In this document: piece after piece, positions 49,001 to 62,240 of the stretch
Layout of the letters: each line of letters starts with the position of its first letter
Numbering within the stretch: the stretch's first letter is position 1
Assembly (NCBI GenBank): GCA_023055355.1
Contig: JALJCS010000001.1
Location: forward strand, 78,532,881 to 78,596,880
DNA: 64,000 nucleotides
Source of the DNA: Agelaius tricolor
Taxonomy: Eukaryota; Chordata; Aves; Passeriformes; Icteridae
Direction of reading: 5' to 3'
The notes under the pieces: model-generated
Told to the model about the DNA's origin: nothing
Databases searched by the model: none
The model's input: only the letters and a program-made list of their open reading frames with translations
Position numbers and translations under genes: made by a program

Positions 49001-51884
49001 ACCTTTTTTAAGACAAGATTTCCATAAAGGTGTCCTCAAAGCCCTTTACTGTATTTAGAAATCCTGCTAATTGATGTAGTCTTTCCTGAATGTGTGACCC
49101 AAACTGTAAATGGTAACATCTACACAGATCTCACCAATGATATCTCTCTACTGAAGAGAGATATCTGAAATACTTCTACTCATAGATGTCTTCAAATGTC
49201 TTCTTTACTATCCACATTCTATGAAATATGAAACTTCTGTGACTGGCAGCAATGGAGGGGAATATGGAAAACGGCCCATGTCTTGATCATTAAAACAGCA
49301 TCAATGAGGCATAAAAGTAGACTGCCTGAATAAAAAAAAATGAAAAGGATTTCAACAGAGGCTTGAGTGAGATTTTCATATGTGAAAATATATATGCAAA
49401 TAATATGAAAGTACAAAATTTGAAAATATAAGAACAGCAAATGTAAGTAAGACTAAAGTTGATGGTGTCCAACACAATGTTCATGGAAGCTGGAAGTTGC
49501 AGATGATGAGGAAAGCTGTGAATATAAAGAAAAAATTAAAAATAAAAATAATAATACATTTTTATAGCATCTATCTAAACTTCAACTTAGAGACACCATT
49601 GTTAAATAGATTTTCATCATTCTACTAAAGAAATACTTAGATACAGAATTATCAATCATTTATCAGTGTATTTTCTCGGCTTCAATACATCATTAAATCT
49701 TCCTTCATGTTCAGTTCTAAGAGTTAAATTGAAGCATCTGCATTAAGAAGAATGATATTTGCCTTTCAAGAAAAAAAAAGTGGAAAAAAGAAGGGAACAA
49801 AATAGGAATGTAGACATTGTAAAGAAAATATTTAAAATGTGTTTTTATATTTGGGATAAAGAAAAAAAAGTCAAACAGTTTTATTTTTGCAGCATTACAG
49901 AACAAAAACTTATGAGCAATTATTGCACTGGGAACAAAAGAATCCTTTAAACTATTTCTTCAATAATTTGTCACCAGTGTTTCAACTAACAAATTTAATA
50001 ATGGGCTCTCAAGAGTATGTTATATATTAAAAAATCAGAATCATTACAATTTTTCCTTGGTAATATGTCAAAAAAAAGAGAAGAATAATGAAACATAAGA
50101 GTAAATAGATAAGTCAATAGTGTGTAGATGATAAGTCAATAAAACCCCACTTTTTTTCAAATGCAAATAGACTGTCTGTGTAAAAGAGAGGTCACACATG
50201 GTGACTTAAGAGTCAGAGGTAGATTTATGGGGAAATTAATATCTTCAACATTATTGAACACAGACCTCCACTTTGACTCCCCCTGCCAAGAAATTTTATT
50301 TTCAAACCTGACCTCTAAAGCCTGTTGGGACTTCACCGATGACGTCTTCCTGGTACACTCTAGGTGAGCCTTAGTGGAACGTGGCAGCTTTTCAAATTGC
50401 ACACAATGATATTTCAATCATCACCGGCTTCATATTTAATATTCTGGGCTTTTGCAGCAGCATTCAGATACCTGTTCATGAACTGGGTGAATATTAGTTC
50501 CTGACCTGAGTGATAATCATAAATATAAACACTACTTGAATCCCTTCTATACAGAAGTCAGCTTTGAAAGATGAGCCCATCAGTAGTCAAGAATATATTC
50601 AGATTCACACAAAGCTTCTATGACATCAACCACTAGATCTGACAGCAATAAAAAGGCATAATCAGATGTCCTCAAGAATCTTTTAATGAGCAGATCAAAT
50701 ATCTCAATGCCAAAGAGGATGCTCATTTGTCTTCACTGAAAATAAGCTCAGTAAAATTAACCCTAGTATGCAAATTAAATTGGCTTATTTAGTTTGTTTG
50801 TTTGTTCAGATAAGTTTTTTGTTTGGTTTGGGTTGTTTTTTTTTTTTTGTTTATTTGATTTGTTTTGTTTTATTTCCCTTCTAATGACAATTTAAAAGTG
50901 ATACGAAATAAATGTAAGATACATGAACAAAGGTAGGTAGGTCTGTGTGTGTATACATGTAAGTATGGTAAACTGTGGCAATAAAATAAACTTGTCTGCA
51001 GAGTCTTGGAAATGTTTGTAATCACTGTTAGATATTTTTACCATGCCAATGATGTAATTAATTTATCTGGACAGGCAGAAAGATTTGGAGTGAACTCTAG
51101 CATCAGTCATTTTAGTTTTGCCTCAGTGAACTTTAAAAAGGAGGTTTAACAGTGCTAACCATCTTGAAATTTAAACTTTATTCTCCAAATATTTTTATGG
51201 GAAAAGAGGAAATATGTCTTGTACATTAAGACAAGAATCTATTGTTAGCATAATTGAAATCTTACTAGTCTGATCAAAGCATCTTTATTAGTTTATTAAT
51301 TGCACAAAAAAAGAAAGTCTGCTTCTATGCAGAAGTTCAATAGCAGTAATAATACAATTTAAATTGTCATACACACACGTTTTCTACCTCTTTTTCTAAT
51401 GTTTTGCTCACCCATCCAGTGCTCTTCTAGGTACTGAAATAATTTTCTTCTGGCAATGGTGATGAGATGTATCATAACATGTCAACATCTGTGGTCTTAT
51501 ACTGGGAACAATATGATGATGGAATTGATGATTTTCTCACTTTACATATAGATCCTCTTATGGTCATTTTGTTAGCATGCTTTTATATCTTTGTTTCTAG
51601 CTGGTCTGCACTCCCATGTAACAACAGAATTTAATATTGTCTTTTGAGGGTGTTGGAGATTATTTCTTTGTTTTCTTTCTCACTCTCAAAGCTAGCTTTG
51701 TCTAGGTCCAGGTCTCTATTTCTATAATTGACCATTGCTACACAGATTATAGCCATGGGGTTGGTTACCAGTTTTAGGCCTGTGCTCCTTTTCCCACCAT
51801 TCCTACATTCCTGTACTTTCCTAAGTAGCCTCCTGGATCTCCACTTCTCATATCAGGCTTGCTTTATTCATAATAAATCATTAT
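46067..51884. other. AT-rich DNA, no gene seen
   Basis: No gene is supported. It includes a short hairpin at 49139-49165 (11-bp arms GATATCTCTCT / AGAGAGATATC, 5-bp loop) and a T/G-rich low-complexity run at about 50792-50878. Scattered frames of up to 86 codons show no domain. Confidence 0.5.
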
Positions 51885-51966
51885 GGAATTTGATAATTTT
51901 TAAAGTCCCTTCCAACCCAACCCATTCTTCCATTCTAGGATTCTACGAGCCTATGAGTCTATGATT
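51885..51966 (+). mobile_element. CR1 LINE tail
   Basis: A very short plus-strand CR1 3' end: TGATAATTTTTAAAGTCCC, then TTCCAACCCAACCCATTCTT and a tail of degraded ATTCTATG-type units ending GAGTCTATGATTA. Only the 3'-most 80 bp remain, so reverse transcription stopped almost at once or the rest was deleted. Confidence 0.85.
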
Positions 51967-52368
51967 ATGGTGCTGTTATATTAATGCCACAGAGCAAAAG
52001 AAAACTGAAACCAAGAAGCCATTGCCAATTAGTCTTTTTGAAAAGCAGCTGTCACAGCTAAACAAAATAAAGCAGAGGTTCAGGTAGGTCTAGTTCAGAG
52101 AAGACAAACTTAACAAGCCTTGTTTTGAAGCCCTGCATATATTGAAAAGTCTGCACCATATTACCTGCAATTACAATATGGTATCATGGGACTAAATGAT
52201 TACACAAGCCAAAAGGACATGAAGTAGAATTAGGGAAAAAAGTTTAAAAAAAAATTTAAAAAAAGTTAAAAGAAAAAATATGAAAGCAAGCTCTGTATGT
52301 AAAAGATGACGCATTTTTATTACTTAAAAAATCATGATTTAGTTTTTCACAGCTTTTCAATATATAAA
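51967..52368. other. Unannotated spacer
   Basis: AT-rich, with an A-rich run at about 52228-52285. No gene was recognised. Confidence 0.5.
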
Positions 52369-52470
52369 CATAGAATGATAGAATGGTTTGTGTTGAAAGA
52401 GACCTTAAAGCTCATCAAGCTCCAGTTCCCCTGCCATGTGCAGGGACACCTTCCACTAGGTTGGGTTGCA
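52369..52470 (-). mobile_element. CR1 LINE 3' end, part of an inverted copy
   Basis: Reverse-complement CR1 tail (CATAGAATGATAGAATGG) followed by the usual 3' region: GACCTTAAAGCTCATC, CCCCTGCCATGTGCAGGGAC and ACCTTCCACTAGG. It runs straight into a plus-strand CR1 reverse-transcriptase segment at about 52471. Confidence 0.85.
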
Positions 52471-52772
52471 ATGGGTGAAAAGCTGGCTCACAGGTCAGGC
52501 ACAAAGGATAACAGTGAATGGGGTGACATCAGACTGGTCACCTGTCACTAATGGGGTTCATACTTGGCCCTGTGCTCTTTAGCATTTGCTAAATAACCTG
52601 GATGCAGGGCTGGAAGGGATACTCAGGAAATTCAGAGATGATACAAAACTGGGAGGAGCTGTTGACTCTTTCCAAGGCAGAGAGGCCCTGCAGAGAGACC
52701 CCAACAAATCAGAGCATTGTGCAATCAAAAATTGTATGAAGTTCAACAAGGGAAAATGTCAGATTCTGCATT
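52471..52772 (+). mobile_element. CR1 LINE reverse-transcriptase segment, inverted relative to its tail
   Basis: Plus-strand CR1 ORF2 fragment. The peptide LDAGLEGILRKFRDDTKLGG covers the catalytic block, with A replaced by R in the FADD motif. It continues with GAVDSFQGREALQRDPNKSE and MKFNKGKCQILHF, the next conserved block. Upstream, the frame for the WLxxRKGxxNG and VTSDW-like region is present but broken by stops and a deletion near 52555-52585. It ends near 52772. The open frame is a pseudogene fragment, not a host gene. Confidence 0.88.
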
Positions 52773-55700
52773 TCATACTACCTCGTTCACTTATGCAGCC
52801 AGCCAGCCAAAGCCAGATTGTTCAGTAGTTCAGGACTAGTCACTTTGTTGTTGTTTTTGTCGTTGTTGATGTTGAAGTCTCAGGCTAAACTGAAGGTTTT
52901 AAACTTCTGAAAGACATGACTCTCATAAATTTCTGAACATAGGATCAATGTAGGTTGTTATCATGCAGACCAAATCAACAAAATTCATGGAAGTGAAAAT
53001 TTGCTTGAATTCTTCCTGTTCTAAACCTAAAAATAATTAAACTATAGCAGAATCAATAGAATTGATTCAAGTTCTTTATTTAAGTTACTTGGCATTTGCT
53101 GAACAACAGTCTGCAAAAATTCACAACATTTTTCAATATTAAAGGTAATGGATTTCATTATCTGATGTACTTCCTTCCTGTGATTTGTGTTCTGTCTTGT
53201 TGACTGTGATCATGCTGCCACAAAACAAATTTTTATCTGCTTTTTCCTTGGAATGGAAAATTGGTAAACATATAAATACATGATATTTTATCTATATGTA
53301 ATATACATATAGATATATTTAGGTTCCACTTTCTATCTCCCTTTAGCTGTAATGACACACTAAAAGGTAACCAGCTGTGAAGGCATCAGTGTGGAGGAAA
53401 TCAGTGATTTGGTGCTCAGCAGTTCCCTACCAAATGCTGAACTATTGACTGACTACCAATCAATTGCTACACTGTTCCTACTGAGCCCCATAATGTAAAT
53501 AAAGCCCAAGGCTCAGGGGAAGAGGCAGCAGGATTCATAACAAAACTGAATGGAGCATCAAAGAATATAAAGGAAAGGGAGGGTAGGTTCTAATGAAAGA
53601 GCAGAACAAAGTGGGCAGCGTGTGAAACGAGGCCAGAAAGTTCCATGCCAATGTGTACGTGTAATTGTGTCAAAGTCAAAATTGATGCTTAAAGACAGGG
53701 AACTGCACAAATATAGAAGGATGCTGAACTAATTTTGGAGTACTGCTATTCTCCCTTACCTTCTGCTTCTCAAATAAACTCACAAATTTTCAGAAAATCT
53801 TTTGCATTCCATTTTCAGTGACGCACAGTATCAAGTGAAGTATGAGAACACAGAAAAAAAGCAAAAGCATGGGAAATATCAAACAGATCTAAATCAGTTA
53901 TAATGTTGTACAACACTCACTGTAATTGCTGTCAATAACAACCACAAAAAAATAAAAAGAGAGATATAAAGAATAAAGATGTTAGTGCAAAGATTTTGCT
54001 TCTTGAAAGTTTTGGTTCTTTTTTCTTTCGTAAGGCACTGTTAGTCCACAATCCAGATTAATAGACAATTGTAGACTCCAAACTTATGTCTTAAATCTTA
54101 ACTTTGCCAATCTCTGCCTACCTTTGAACAGAGAAGTATCAAGGGAGTAAGTTTAAACCACATGCAGGTTTGTCAAATGAGAGTGGAATATGAACCAAGA
54201 AAGCAAAATAACTAAGATGAATCAACTAACAAAAAAAAAATTAGAAGAACACAAAACAAGCTTACTGTAATAGAAGACCCAAGACCTATAGTGAAAGATT
54301 GAGTGGTTGAGATCTGTTCTAAAACTCTGAAAGTTAAGAAATATTGCCATGATATTCTGATGTGTTTTCATTTCTAAACACATTTGCAGTTTCAAATAAT
54401 CAGAAAAAAATAAAAGGAAATAACTGATCACTTGGGGAAGTAGTACTGGAGAAAATGGTTGTCTCAAGTTTGTATAGCATAAGTTCAGTTCCTTGCTTCA
54501 CCACTGAGTCTTACTGTAATGGTGAAATTCAATCTGTGTGCACCTCAGTTCACTCTCTTTAATGGAGGGATAATAGTACATTCATACTTCTCAGGAGTGC
54601 TATAAAGATTATTAAATGCAATTAATGACTGTGAAGTCCATAGACAGTATGATATTAGGACCATGTTAATCCTCTATAGAGATGTTGAGAAGGAGGTAAA
54701 CTAAACTTCTTAGAGGTTTTCCAACCTTTTAAATACGTACTGTCTGAAGGGTGGAAAATGCAGGTAGTTTTCATTGGCTTCAGACAGAGTTGCTCAAGGT
54801 CTGTATGTCTGAAAACCAAGCTATCCTGTTAAGTGCTGTCTGATTTCTGGTTAGATGTGCTTTTAACACAAATCCCTGTCAGCCCTCACTTAGTTTTGCC
54901 ATGCTTTCACTTTAAAATGCTGTCTATATTATTTACTTTCATTGTTAAGGGACAGCAGTATGTGATCAATAAAAGAAGGCTCTCCATGTTAATTACCATC
55001 ACTTTCCTTATAAATATGTACATTTTCAGACTCATCATCTCACTGATTACCATCTATTGGCAATTTGGGATATTGGAATGAAATAGACTTATCCTACTTT
55101 TAAAAACAATAAAACAGGTAGAAAGGATACATTATTAAAATGAGGACATGTTGTATCTTGGTGCTTGCTTCAAAGATAAGCATTGGTACATGTTTATCTT
55201 TGTTCTGTTGGTACAGCATGTGTCAGATAAGGCACTTTGCCTTATTCCTATTTGTTAGTAATTTTCTAAAGTTATCTCATGACTAAACATAACAGAGGTC
55301 ACTTCTGTTTCTCACCTGCTTCAAATTTCACTAGGATATCAGCTCGTCACTAAATTTCTTTCCAGTGTTGCATCCCTTCCCCTGTAACCCTTCATCTATT
55401 TGGACATCTGTCAAGGTTTGCCTGAGAGGAGCAGATCAGTTATGAAAGATCTTTCTTTGGGGCAAAAAACAGCTGAGTGAATGGAAAGAATTCCTGAACT
55501 ATGTTGTAAGGCTAACAAGTTAGGAAGAACCCACTTGGGAATTGAACAAAATCTTGATATTGAGGTCAAAATTGAGCTTTTTTGACAGACATTTAAATGA
55601 GAGACAGCCAAAGATGGAATCCTAGCTATTCCTCAGAGGCATGAATGTTTACTACTGGGAGTAAGAGCAGAATCCAGTCTTCACTCATATTTACCCTTTT

Positions 55701-55797
55701 CTTTCTAGTATCTTTTGCATCTTATTGAACACCTTAGAGAGCTATTCACGAAGGAGAGATTATGAAAATTTCTTTCCTATGAAAAAAAATAATTACA
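52773..55797. other. AT-rich DNA, no gene seen
   Basis: A TTG/TTGT-rich tract lies at about 52845-52875 and a TATA-rich run at about 53268-53320. No coding region was recognised. Confidence 0.5.
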
Positions 55798-56070
55798 GGA
55801 TCACAGGATCATCCAGGTTGATTGGGATTTCAACAAGTCTTAACTCCAATTTCATTCTCAAAGCCTAATCAATCTAAAGTCAGAACAAGTTTCTCAGGGC
55901 TTTTGAGCTGGTCATGAAAATCTCCAAGGAGGAGGCCTGCATAATCTTTCCTTTCAACGCCTTGCATTGCTCCACTGTCCTCACAGAGGAAAATTTACCT
56001 TATATTCAGTCTGGTATTAGGCAGTGTCCATCTTCACTATATCTCCTGTCCCTTTCAGCACCAGGCTCAT
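55798..56070 (-). mobile_element. Old CR1 LINE 3' end
   Basis: Left edge GGATCACAGGATCATCCAGG, the reverse complement of a CR1 tail variant with CCTGTGAT units. It is followed by TTGATTGGGATTTCAACAAG, CAGGGCTTTTGAGCTGGTC and AAAATCTCCAAGGAGGAGGC, then the CCTTGCATTGCTCCACTGTC and TTACCTTATATTCAGTCTGG blocks that encode the ORF2 C-terminus on the minus strand. Diverged and 5'-truncated; the right border is approximate. Confidence 0.8.
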
Positions 56071-59042
56071 ATTTTACTCATTAAGCATTTGTCTACTAAT
56101 GTAGAAACAGAAGATCAAGGCCTTGATGCAACTCAAGCTGCAAAGGACAACTCTGCATGAGCTCTGGCTTTCCAAGCAACACTTTCTCACACTCAGACAA
56201 GGATTCTAAATTCTTCCTTTGTAGCCTGTTCCTGTTTCCATGGATTTTTCTTTGTATTGGAAGTCCGCGGTTTACCCATTTAGCTAAGACAGTTTTTGCA
56301 TAGTTTGCTTGTTTTCCTGAGTTTCAGGATGGACCATTCTAGTGCAGCTTGCATTTCTTATCTGATGAATCCCAGAACAATACTCCCTTGCTGGAATATA
56401 TCTTCTTGCCATTCATACCACAAAAGTTAAACATGTAATTAATATTTTCTCATTTTTAGAAAGAGAAGAATGTTTACAGGAGGATTTATCCCTCTTTTAG
56501 ATAGCTTTCTAAGATTAATATGATCCTGGACAGAGTTTACTTAAGTATATTAGAACAGACTTTTTACTTTCAGGTTATTAGTGACTTAGATGAATGACTA
56601 GGGAATATGACAGAAGTAGAAGATATACCCTTTCTTTGCCTGTTTACAAGAATATAGTGCAGGTGTGGAGGACAAAGATTAGGTTCCTTTTAGGTCTGGC
56701 ACTTCTGAATGTTACAGCTAATATCTGTGACAAATTAAATGTGGCAACACAGAACACTGTGACCAGACAAATTTTCAAGTGTCCTAACTATTTTGCAACC
56801 CAGAACTTCTCCATCACTTACTGGGTGACATTTCACAGCCTGTTGGCTTGTCAGGGTCACTAGGCTACATGCAGTTCTCTAAAGAAAAATCATTGAGCAC
56901 CCTCAGAAAAGGGAGTGTCTCCTGACTGAGAAAGACAGTGGCAAAGTTACCCATTTCTTTGGTAGAATACTTCCCATCAAGTGTGGATATTCACACAGTT
57001 GATTACACCTTTGTCAGTTTTCTCTAAAACCAGCAAATCTTTAGTAAATGTTGACTGAGGAACTTAGGATGTGAAATGAATCTCATCTTACCAAAGATGC
57101 TGGAAGTACATCACAGCATTCCATAAAAGGCCCTGACTCTGTTCGTCAGCTAAAAAGGGAATCTAGGATGACAGGCTTTGATTGCATAGAAGCACATTGC
57201 AGAAAGCTCATATTACACAAGATGAATCCAAACCTTGCTAATGATTATTCTATTCCACAGCATCAATAAACATAAATAATCTGAAACTTTTGTGCAAATG
57301 AAACACTTATGTAGACTAAGATATTACTCGAAGATAAACATGGAAATTTACTGTGAGAAAATTGAGTGACCATTACAAATATTTCTCAATAAATAATCCA
57401 TTTCCGTATTTTCTCAATGAACACTAATAAAAGTCTGATGACATTGTTCTTACCAAGAAAATTCCAATTAGATTATCTGTATTGACATTGACTAGGTTGT
57501 CCATTACATATCAGAAGAAAAACTAACTGAACAGATCACAGTATTAGGAAATATAGTGAAGTGTGCTGTTGTTTCAGACTGAGTAATAGATATAAGCAAA
57601 ACCTAACTAATTTGAAGAATTAACACTTATTTGACAGATGACAAGGTGTATATTTGAAAATTTTATTTCCTCTTCAAATACATTCCTATAACCTTCTCAT
57701 TTATCTTCAAAAGCTTTTTTAATCCCCTCAAGACTAATTTGTTTAATAATAATAAATGATTTGATTATCAGTAGAAATTCTTCTTATAATTTTTCTCATT
57801 GAGATGTTGATTTAGGGCAGTTCAAATTTGTTGAAAATTTCCCCAAGCAGGAAAAAAAAAAGTATTTGTTATGAATTATCTTCACTTGTTAATGAACTTT
57901 TCCAATGTCTGTAGCATCATAACTTTTGCTATGATGTATGACCTGCTATTGTAACTCTCCTCAGTTTCTAGGTCACAGGAGAACATATAGTTCCTTATAG
58001 TCTTCCTAAGGTGAAACAGAATTTCCTTTTTAAATGTAATCTTGGTGTAATTATACCTTTATTCAAGAGGGTTAAAGAAGACCATGCATAACATAGAAAC
58101 ATTGCTTCAGAATGGGCTATGAACTGTGTCAGAGCAGAGACAACTCTCCCTTTACTGAACATAAAATCTTTGAACAGATCTAGCTATATTTACAATGGCT
58201 CTAAGATGAAATACAAGTCCTTTTTTCAAACTCAAAATTTATTCTACCAATACAAATCCATTTGAATCTAGAATGCAGATGTGGGAGATATAGTAGAAAT
58301 TCACTGCTTTTGGATTACCTGCACAAAAAAGTCAGAGAATACAGAGCAATGAGAGGCTATCTGCTAGAAGCAAACATTCAGTTTGCACTACTTTGTGAGT
58401 CCATTTCAGCTAAAAAACCTGTCATTTAGTTAGCTCTCTTTCTGAATGCTCCAACAGGTACAGATGGGATTGAGCAAAAAAGCATTTTCTATAATGCTGA
58501 AGATGTACTGTCCAAAGCTTTCAAGCAGGGAACTGACATTTGATTAATTTGGTACCAAATATCACTACAAGCAGTGTAAAATGAAACTGTGATATATTAT
58601 AAAATGAGCCACTCGATGGTATAAGCATAAAGGCTCATTTGTCAGAGCTGTGCTACACTCTTACATCAGGTAGGACTTGACCCAAAGGCTCTACAAAAGT
58701 AGAAAATAGAACTTTCTTGTTCTTACCTTTTATGCAATAAAATTACTTGTTATTTACAGAATATAATAATAAAACTTATTTAAATTACATAAAAATCTAT
58801 TAAGTACATCCATAAAGAAAGAAAGAAAGCATTTTATACTGCCACTAGGTCAGAGGTACAGAGGAAAGAAAATGCTAGAAAATATTTCTTCTGTCTCATG
58901 TTAGAGAGAAAAATATATGTGGCTGTATAGTCTTTGGTTGCCAATATCACTAGTGATGCTTTCAAAAATTCACTGAATTTATTCAGTCAATTTGAAGCTG
59001 GAAAGAACTAGGATTCACTGAAAGTTTTCTGCTTGCTTCCAG
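56071..59042. other. AT-rich DNA, no gene seen
   Basis: No gene or named repeat is supported apart from a short (AAAG)n run at about 58817-58830. If the segment at 59043 is an exon, this is its upstream intron. Confidence 0.5.
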
Positions 59043-59164
59043 TTTGGCTGGAAAGAGAGCACAGCTGCTTTGATCACAGATGATGGTGCCATGACTCTGC
59101 CTAGCAGAAATTCTTCTTTTGCCCCATCCAAAGTTGACAGAAGCAAAACTCCCAATGGATCAGG
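59043..59164 (+). CDS. Candidate internal coding exon of an unidentified gene
   Basis: A 122-bp segment preceded by a good 3' splice site (GTTTTCTGCTTGCTTCCAG) and followed by a strong 5' splice site (GTAAGT). One frame, starting at the first base, is open for 40 codons plus two bases; the other two frames hit stops. The frame is closed by TGA at 59019 in the upstream flank and TAA at 59166, so the open stretch coincides with the splice-bounded segment. The peptide runs from FGWKESTAALITDDGAMTLP to KVDRSKTPNGS. It is hydrophilic, rich in S, T, D and K, lacks cysteine and has no membrane segment, so it looks like a disordered cytoplasmic or nuclear region. Base composition is clearly richer in G and C than the flanks. 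I do not recognise the protein. By chance a 40-codon frame is not rare, so the case rests on the splice sites and composition. Confidence 0.45.
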
Positions 59165-62100
59165 GTAAGTCAGATGCTGTTGTACACACATGAGTATTAC
59201 ACTTTAAACACACAGATATTTTATGAAAGGCTTTGTGACAAGGCAATATTTACACCTCTGTCTATATCCCCCAAACCAACCGACAAATACTTAGCAAGCT
59301 CATTTACTTAGGTGAATAAAATAAAATTCATAATGCCTTCCACATATTGATAAGCTGCTGACAACAAAAGTTTACAAGAATAATAAAAAAATATTATTCA
59401 ATTAATTAATGATCATCAATATTCATTCAGTAAACAGAATACAATGAAAAAAATAATACAGAACAAGAATGAGAAAGATTATTTCAAGTATAGTGGTGCA
59501 AAAATCTATTTTATATCAGATTGTCTAAAGAGAAATATTCCAGACTGAAATGCATATTTTCATCTGCATGATTTCAGGAAAATTCATCACAAAAAAAAAG
59601 TTCTAAGGAATTCACTACTTAAATGATTAATTTATAATCACAATAAAAATTAATTTTTAGAATGAAAGAATGAAAACTTGTGACTAAATAGAAAAATGAC
59701 AGAGAAAATAGAAGTAGTGAGCGATACTACTAACTGAATTCATTGTGAAAAGCTTAATTTGATCTTTAAATAATACGTATACATTAAAATCAAAAACCAA
59801 AAAGAATGGAGAAATGTGAAGTAATTCTTTTGTTTTAATTATTCCTCCAAATTGGTCACCCATCCTGCTCTGGGCAAGCCACTATTTTCCTGCCAGTAAA
59901 AATGAGAGATTAAAGCTACTATGTTTCATTTTTGTCTACCCCATAAATATACTTCGGAATCAAATGTCTAATACAGACACTTCTGTTCAATCTTACAATT
60001 AAAACTCCTTTTAGAAACCTCTTGACTGCATGGCAGCAAAAGTTTAAAGGCTCAGTCTTGCAGACCTTGCTGAATAATGCAGAGGCTGCTGTAGCCCCTT
60101 TGAAGTCAGCATGACCACCTGAATGAGTAATAGCCCTGGAACAACTCCTAAAGGCTAATTCTGTTGGCTTTTCTTAGTTACATGAATCAAAAAACAGTTT
60201 CACCTGCAAGGTACTAAGAGTGACTCAGTCATTAGTGAAAAGAATTTCAAACGTTTTGTTCAAAGAAATGGACAGTCAGCCTGCAGAATTGTGAACTATT
60301 ATTAACAATTATTGTTCTCTCTTGGAAAGTACTCCCATCCCATTGCTGCAAAACAAAATGAGGCTGGTAGAAAAGCTAACAGACAGCTGATAATATGTCA
60401 TATCTTCTTTTGCTTTAAGGAAAGCCATTTCATCTTCTTTGCTGGTGAACAGCATAAGATCTATTTTCAGTACAAAGATATAAAGTGTGAAGAAAGGGCA
60501 ACCATTAACTCCTTTTGAATCGCTGAGATTAAATTTTTTCAGCCTTGTAAGATAGCAGTGACTTCATCTTTCAGTAACATCAGTAACAGTGAACAAATTC
60601 ATTCTATAAAAACAAAGTATTTTAAACAAACACTTCACTGACCTCCTCAGATCAGAGAAATTCCCTATGTTCAGAGCAGAATATTTCTAAAAACATATAT
60701 GTCCTTCTTAGGGAAGAAAACACATCACCCAAAGTACACAAGACAAGGATATAAATACCAGTAAATGTTTGGGTATGAAGGAAAATACTTTGGGAAAGGG
60801 AACCTGGCAAATCAAAAATACACAGCAGTTGATAAATTTATTTCCTCAGATACAGAAACTAACAAAGTTTTGTAAAACTGTTCACAAAGTTAAGTACAGG
60901 AAGTCACAAGGAGATTTATCACTTTGTTAGCCTGTTAAGGTTTCCAAGAGGAAAATTCAGCAGCTTTTGCCAGTTCAACAGAAAAATTTCTGTTCTCTGC
61001 GAGGAAGGACACCTGTGTTACTAAGATAGAAGGTGGAATAGGTATTTTGGACCTCTGCATAGTTATGTCTGCTATCAGAAGACATTTAAGAGACAAAAAA
61101 TTAGTTTTCCAAATTTAATCAATGATGTAAACTTAATTTTAAATTTAGTAAAAGAGAATTCTCTGAGGAACACCTAGTGGAGTTTTGTTGCTTGTTTGTA
61201 TTTTCCAGTTCATAGATATTTTAGCCTGCAACTGAGACCAAATTTGGCACTCCCAGACAAAAGCAATTCTATCCAGTCTGATAAAGTGTTCATGACAGTG
61301 CTAAGGAATTGTTTAAAACCAAACTCATGAACAGAAGTGGAGTGTAAAAATATTTAATTGAAATGTAACGGGGACAAACAAATGTTGAAAAATATATTGT
61401 CCTGTAGAAGGAATTGTTGAGAAGAGGAAATAAGGTAATAGCTTTATAGTTTAGAGAAGGTAAATCACTAAGATGAGAACCCTGAGAGAAACCACAAATG
61501 AAGGGTCCCTTATGATTATTCTTAACTGTACTTATATCTAAACTGAATCTATTATGAATCTCTCATGTTAGGAATTAGCTGTAGGGTGAAAGAACCCAAA
61601 GAACAAGCATGGTTGTGAAATAAAATATATATTACAGAAGAAAAAGAAAAAAAATATTTAATCTGCTAGTTGTAATGCAAAAGACAATGAAATACATGAG
61701 TCATATGCAGCTACTTACAGTAACAAAATGAGTTACAATTACTTTGACATATGAGAGAGAAAATAGTCAAGGAATATTCCAAATCTGAGAGTATAGATGT
61801 AGAAGCAAAAAATTACTGAAACAACCTCAGTGTTCTTAAAATGCAGATGAGAAGTATTCTCTGGAATAAGAGAATAAGAATATTGTCTTCAATATTCTTT
61901 TTCAATATAGATATTGCAGTAGACTTCTAAGATATCAAGTAGTAAGTTATCAAGTCCTTATTAATATATAAACTAAAGGAAATCCAATATGACAGAGATC
62001 ATAGAATTCTAATGAATATGTCATGATAGAGAAGACAGTGTTGTAGGATCCTGTTTAAAACAGAAAGCCAAGAAGAATGGATTGAGGGAGAAAGTCCAAG

Positions 62101-62176
62101 ACATGAGCATAAGTTTTCTGTCACACAGAGAAAAAGAAACACTAAAATATTCTTTTTTAAGCTATTTTATTAAGAA
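59165..62176. other. AT-rich DNA, no gene seen
   Basis: Nothing coding was recognised downstream of the candidate exon. The plus-strand 68-codon frame at 60312-60518 has no domain. Confidence 0.5.
60048..60133. repeat. Possible ancient amniote interspersed repeat
   Basis: GGCTCAGTCTTGCAGACCTT, CCCTTTGAAGTCAGCATGAC and CTGAATGAGTAATAG resemble an old repeat of turtles, crocodiles and birds (GGCCTGATCCTGCAAAC...CCATTGAAGTCAATGGGA...GAGTAA). The match is from memory and imperfect. Confidence 0.4.
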
Positions 62177-62240
62177 AAGGGAAGGGACCACAGACCAGAT
62201 CTGGGTTAAAGGGAAAGGACCACAGACCAGATCTGGGTTT
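62177..62240. repeat. 32-bp tandem duplication
   Basis: Two adjacent 32-bp copies (62177-62208 and 62209-62240) differ at one internal base (G at 62184, A in the second copy) and at the last base. The shared core is GGACCACAGACCAGATCTGG. Confidence 0.92.

Noticed and set aside
49139..49165. 11-bp-arm hairpin GATATCTCTCT / AGAGAGATATC
   Set aside because: Short, simple-sequence arms; not unusual enough in 64 kb to be a finding on its own.
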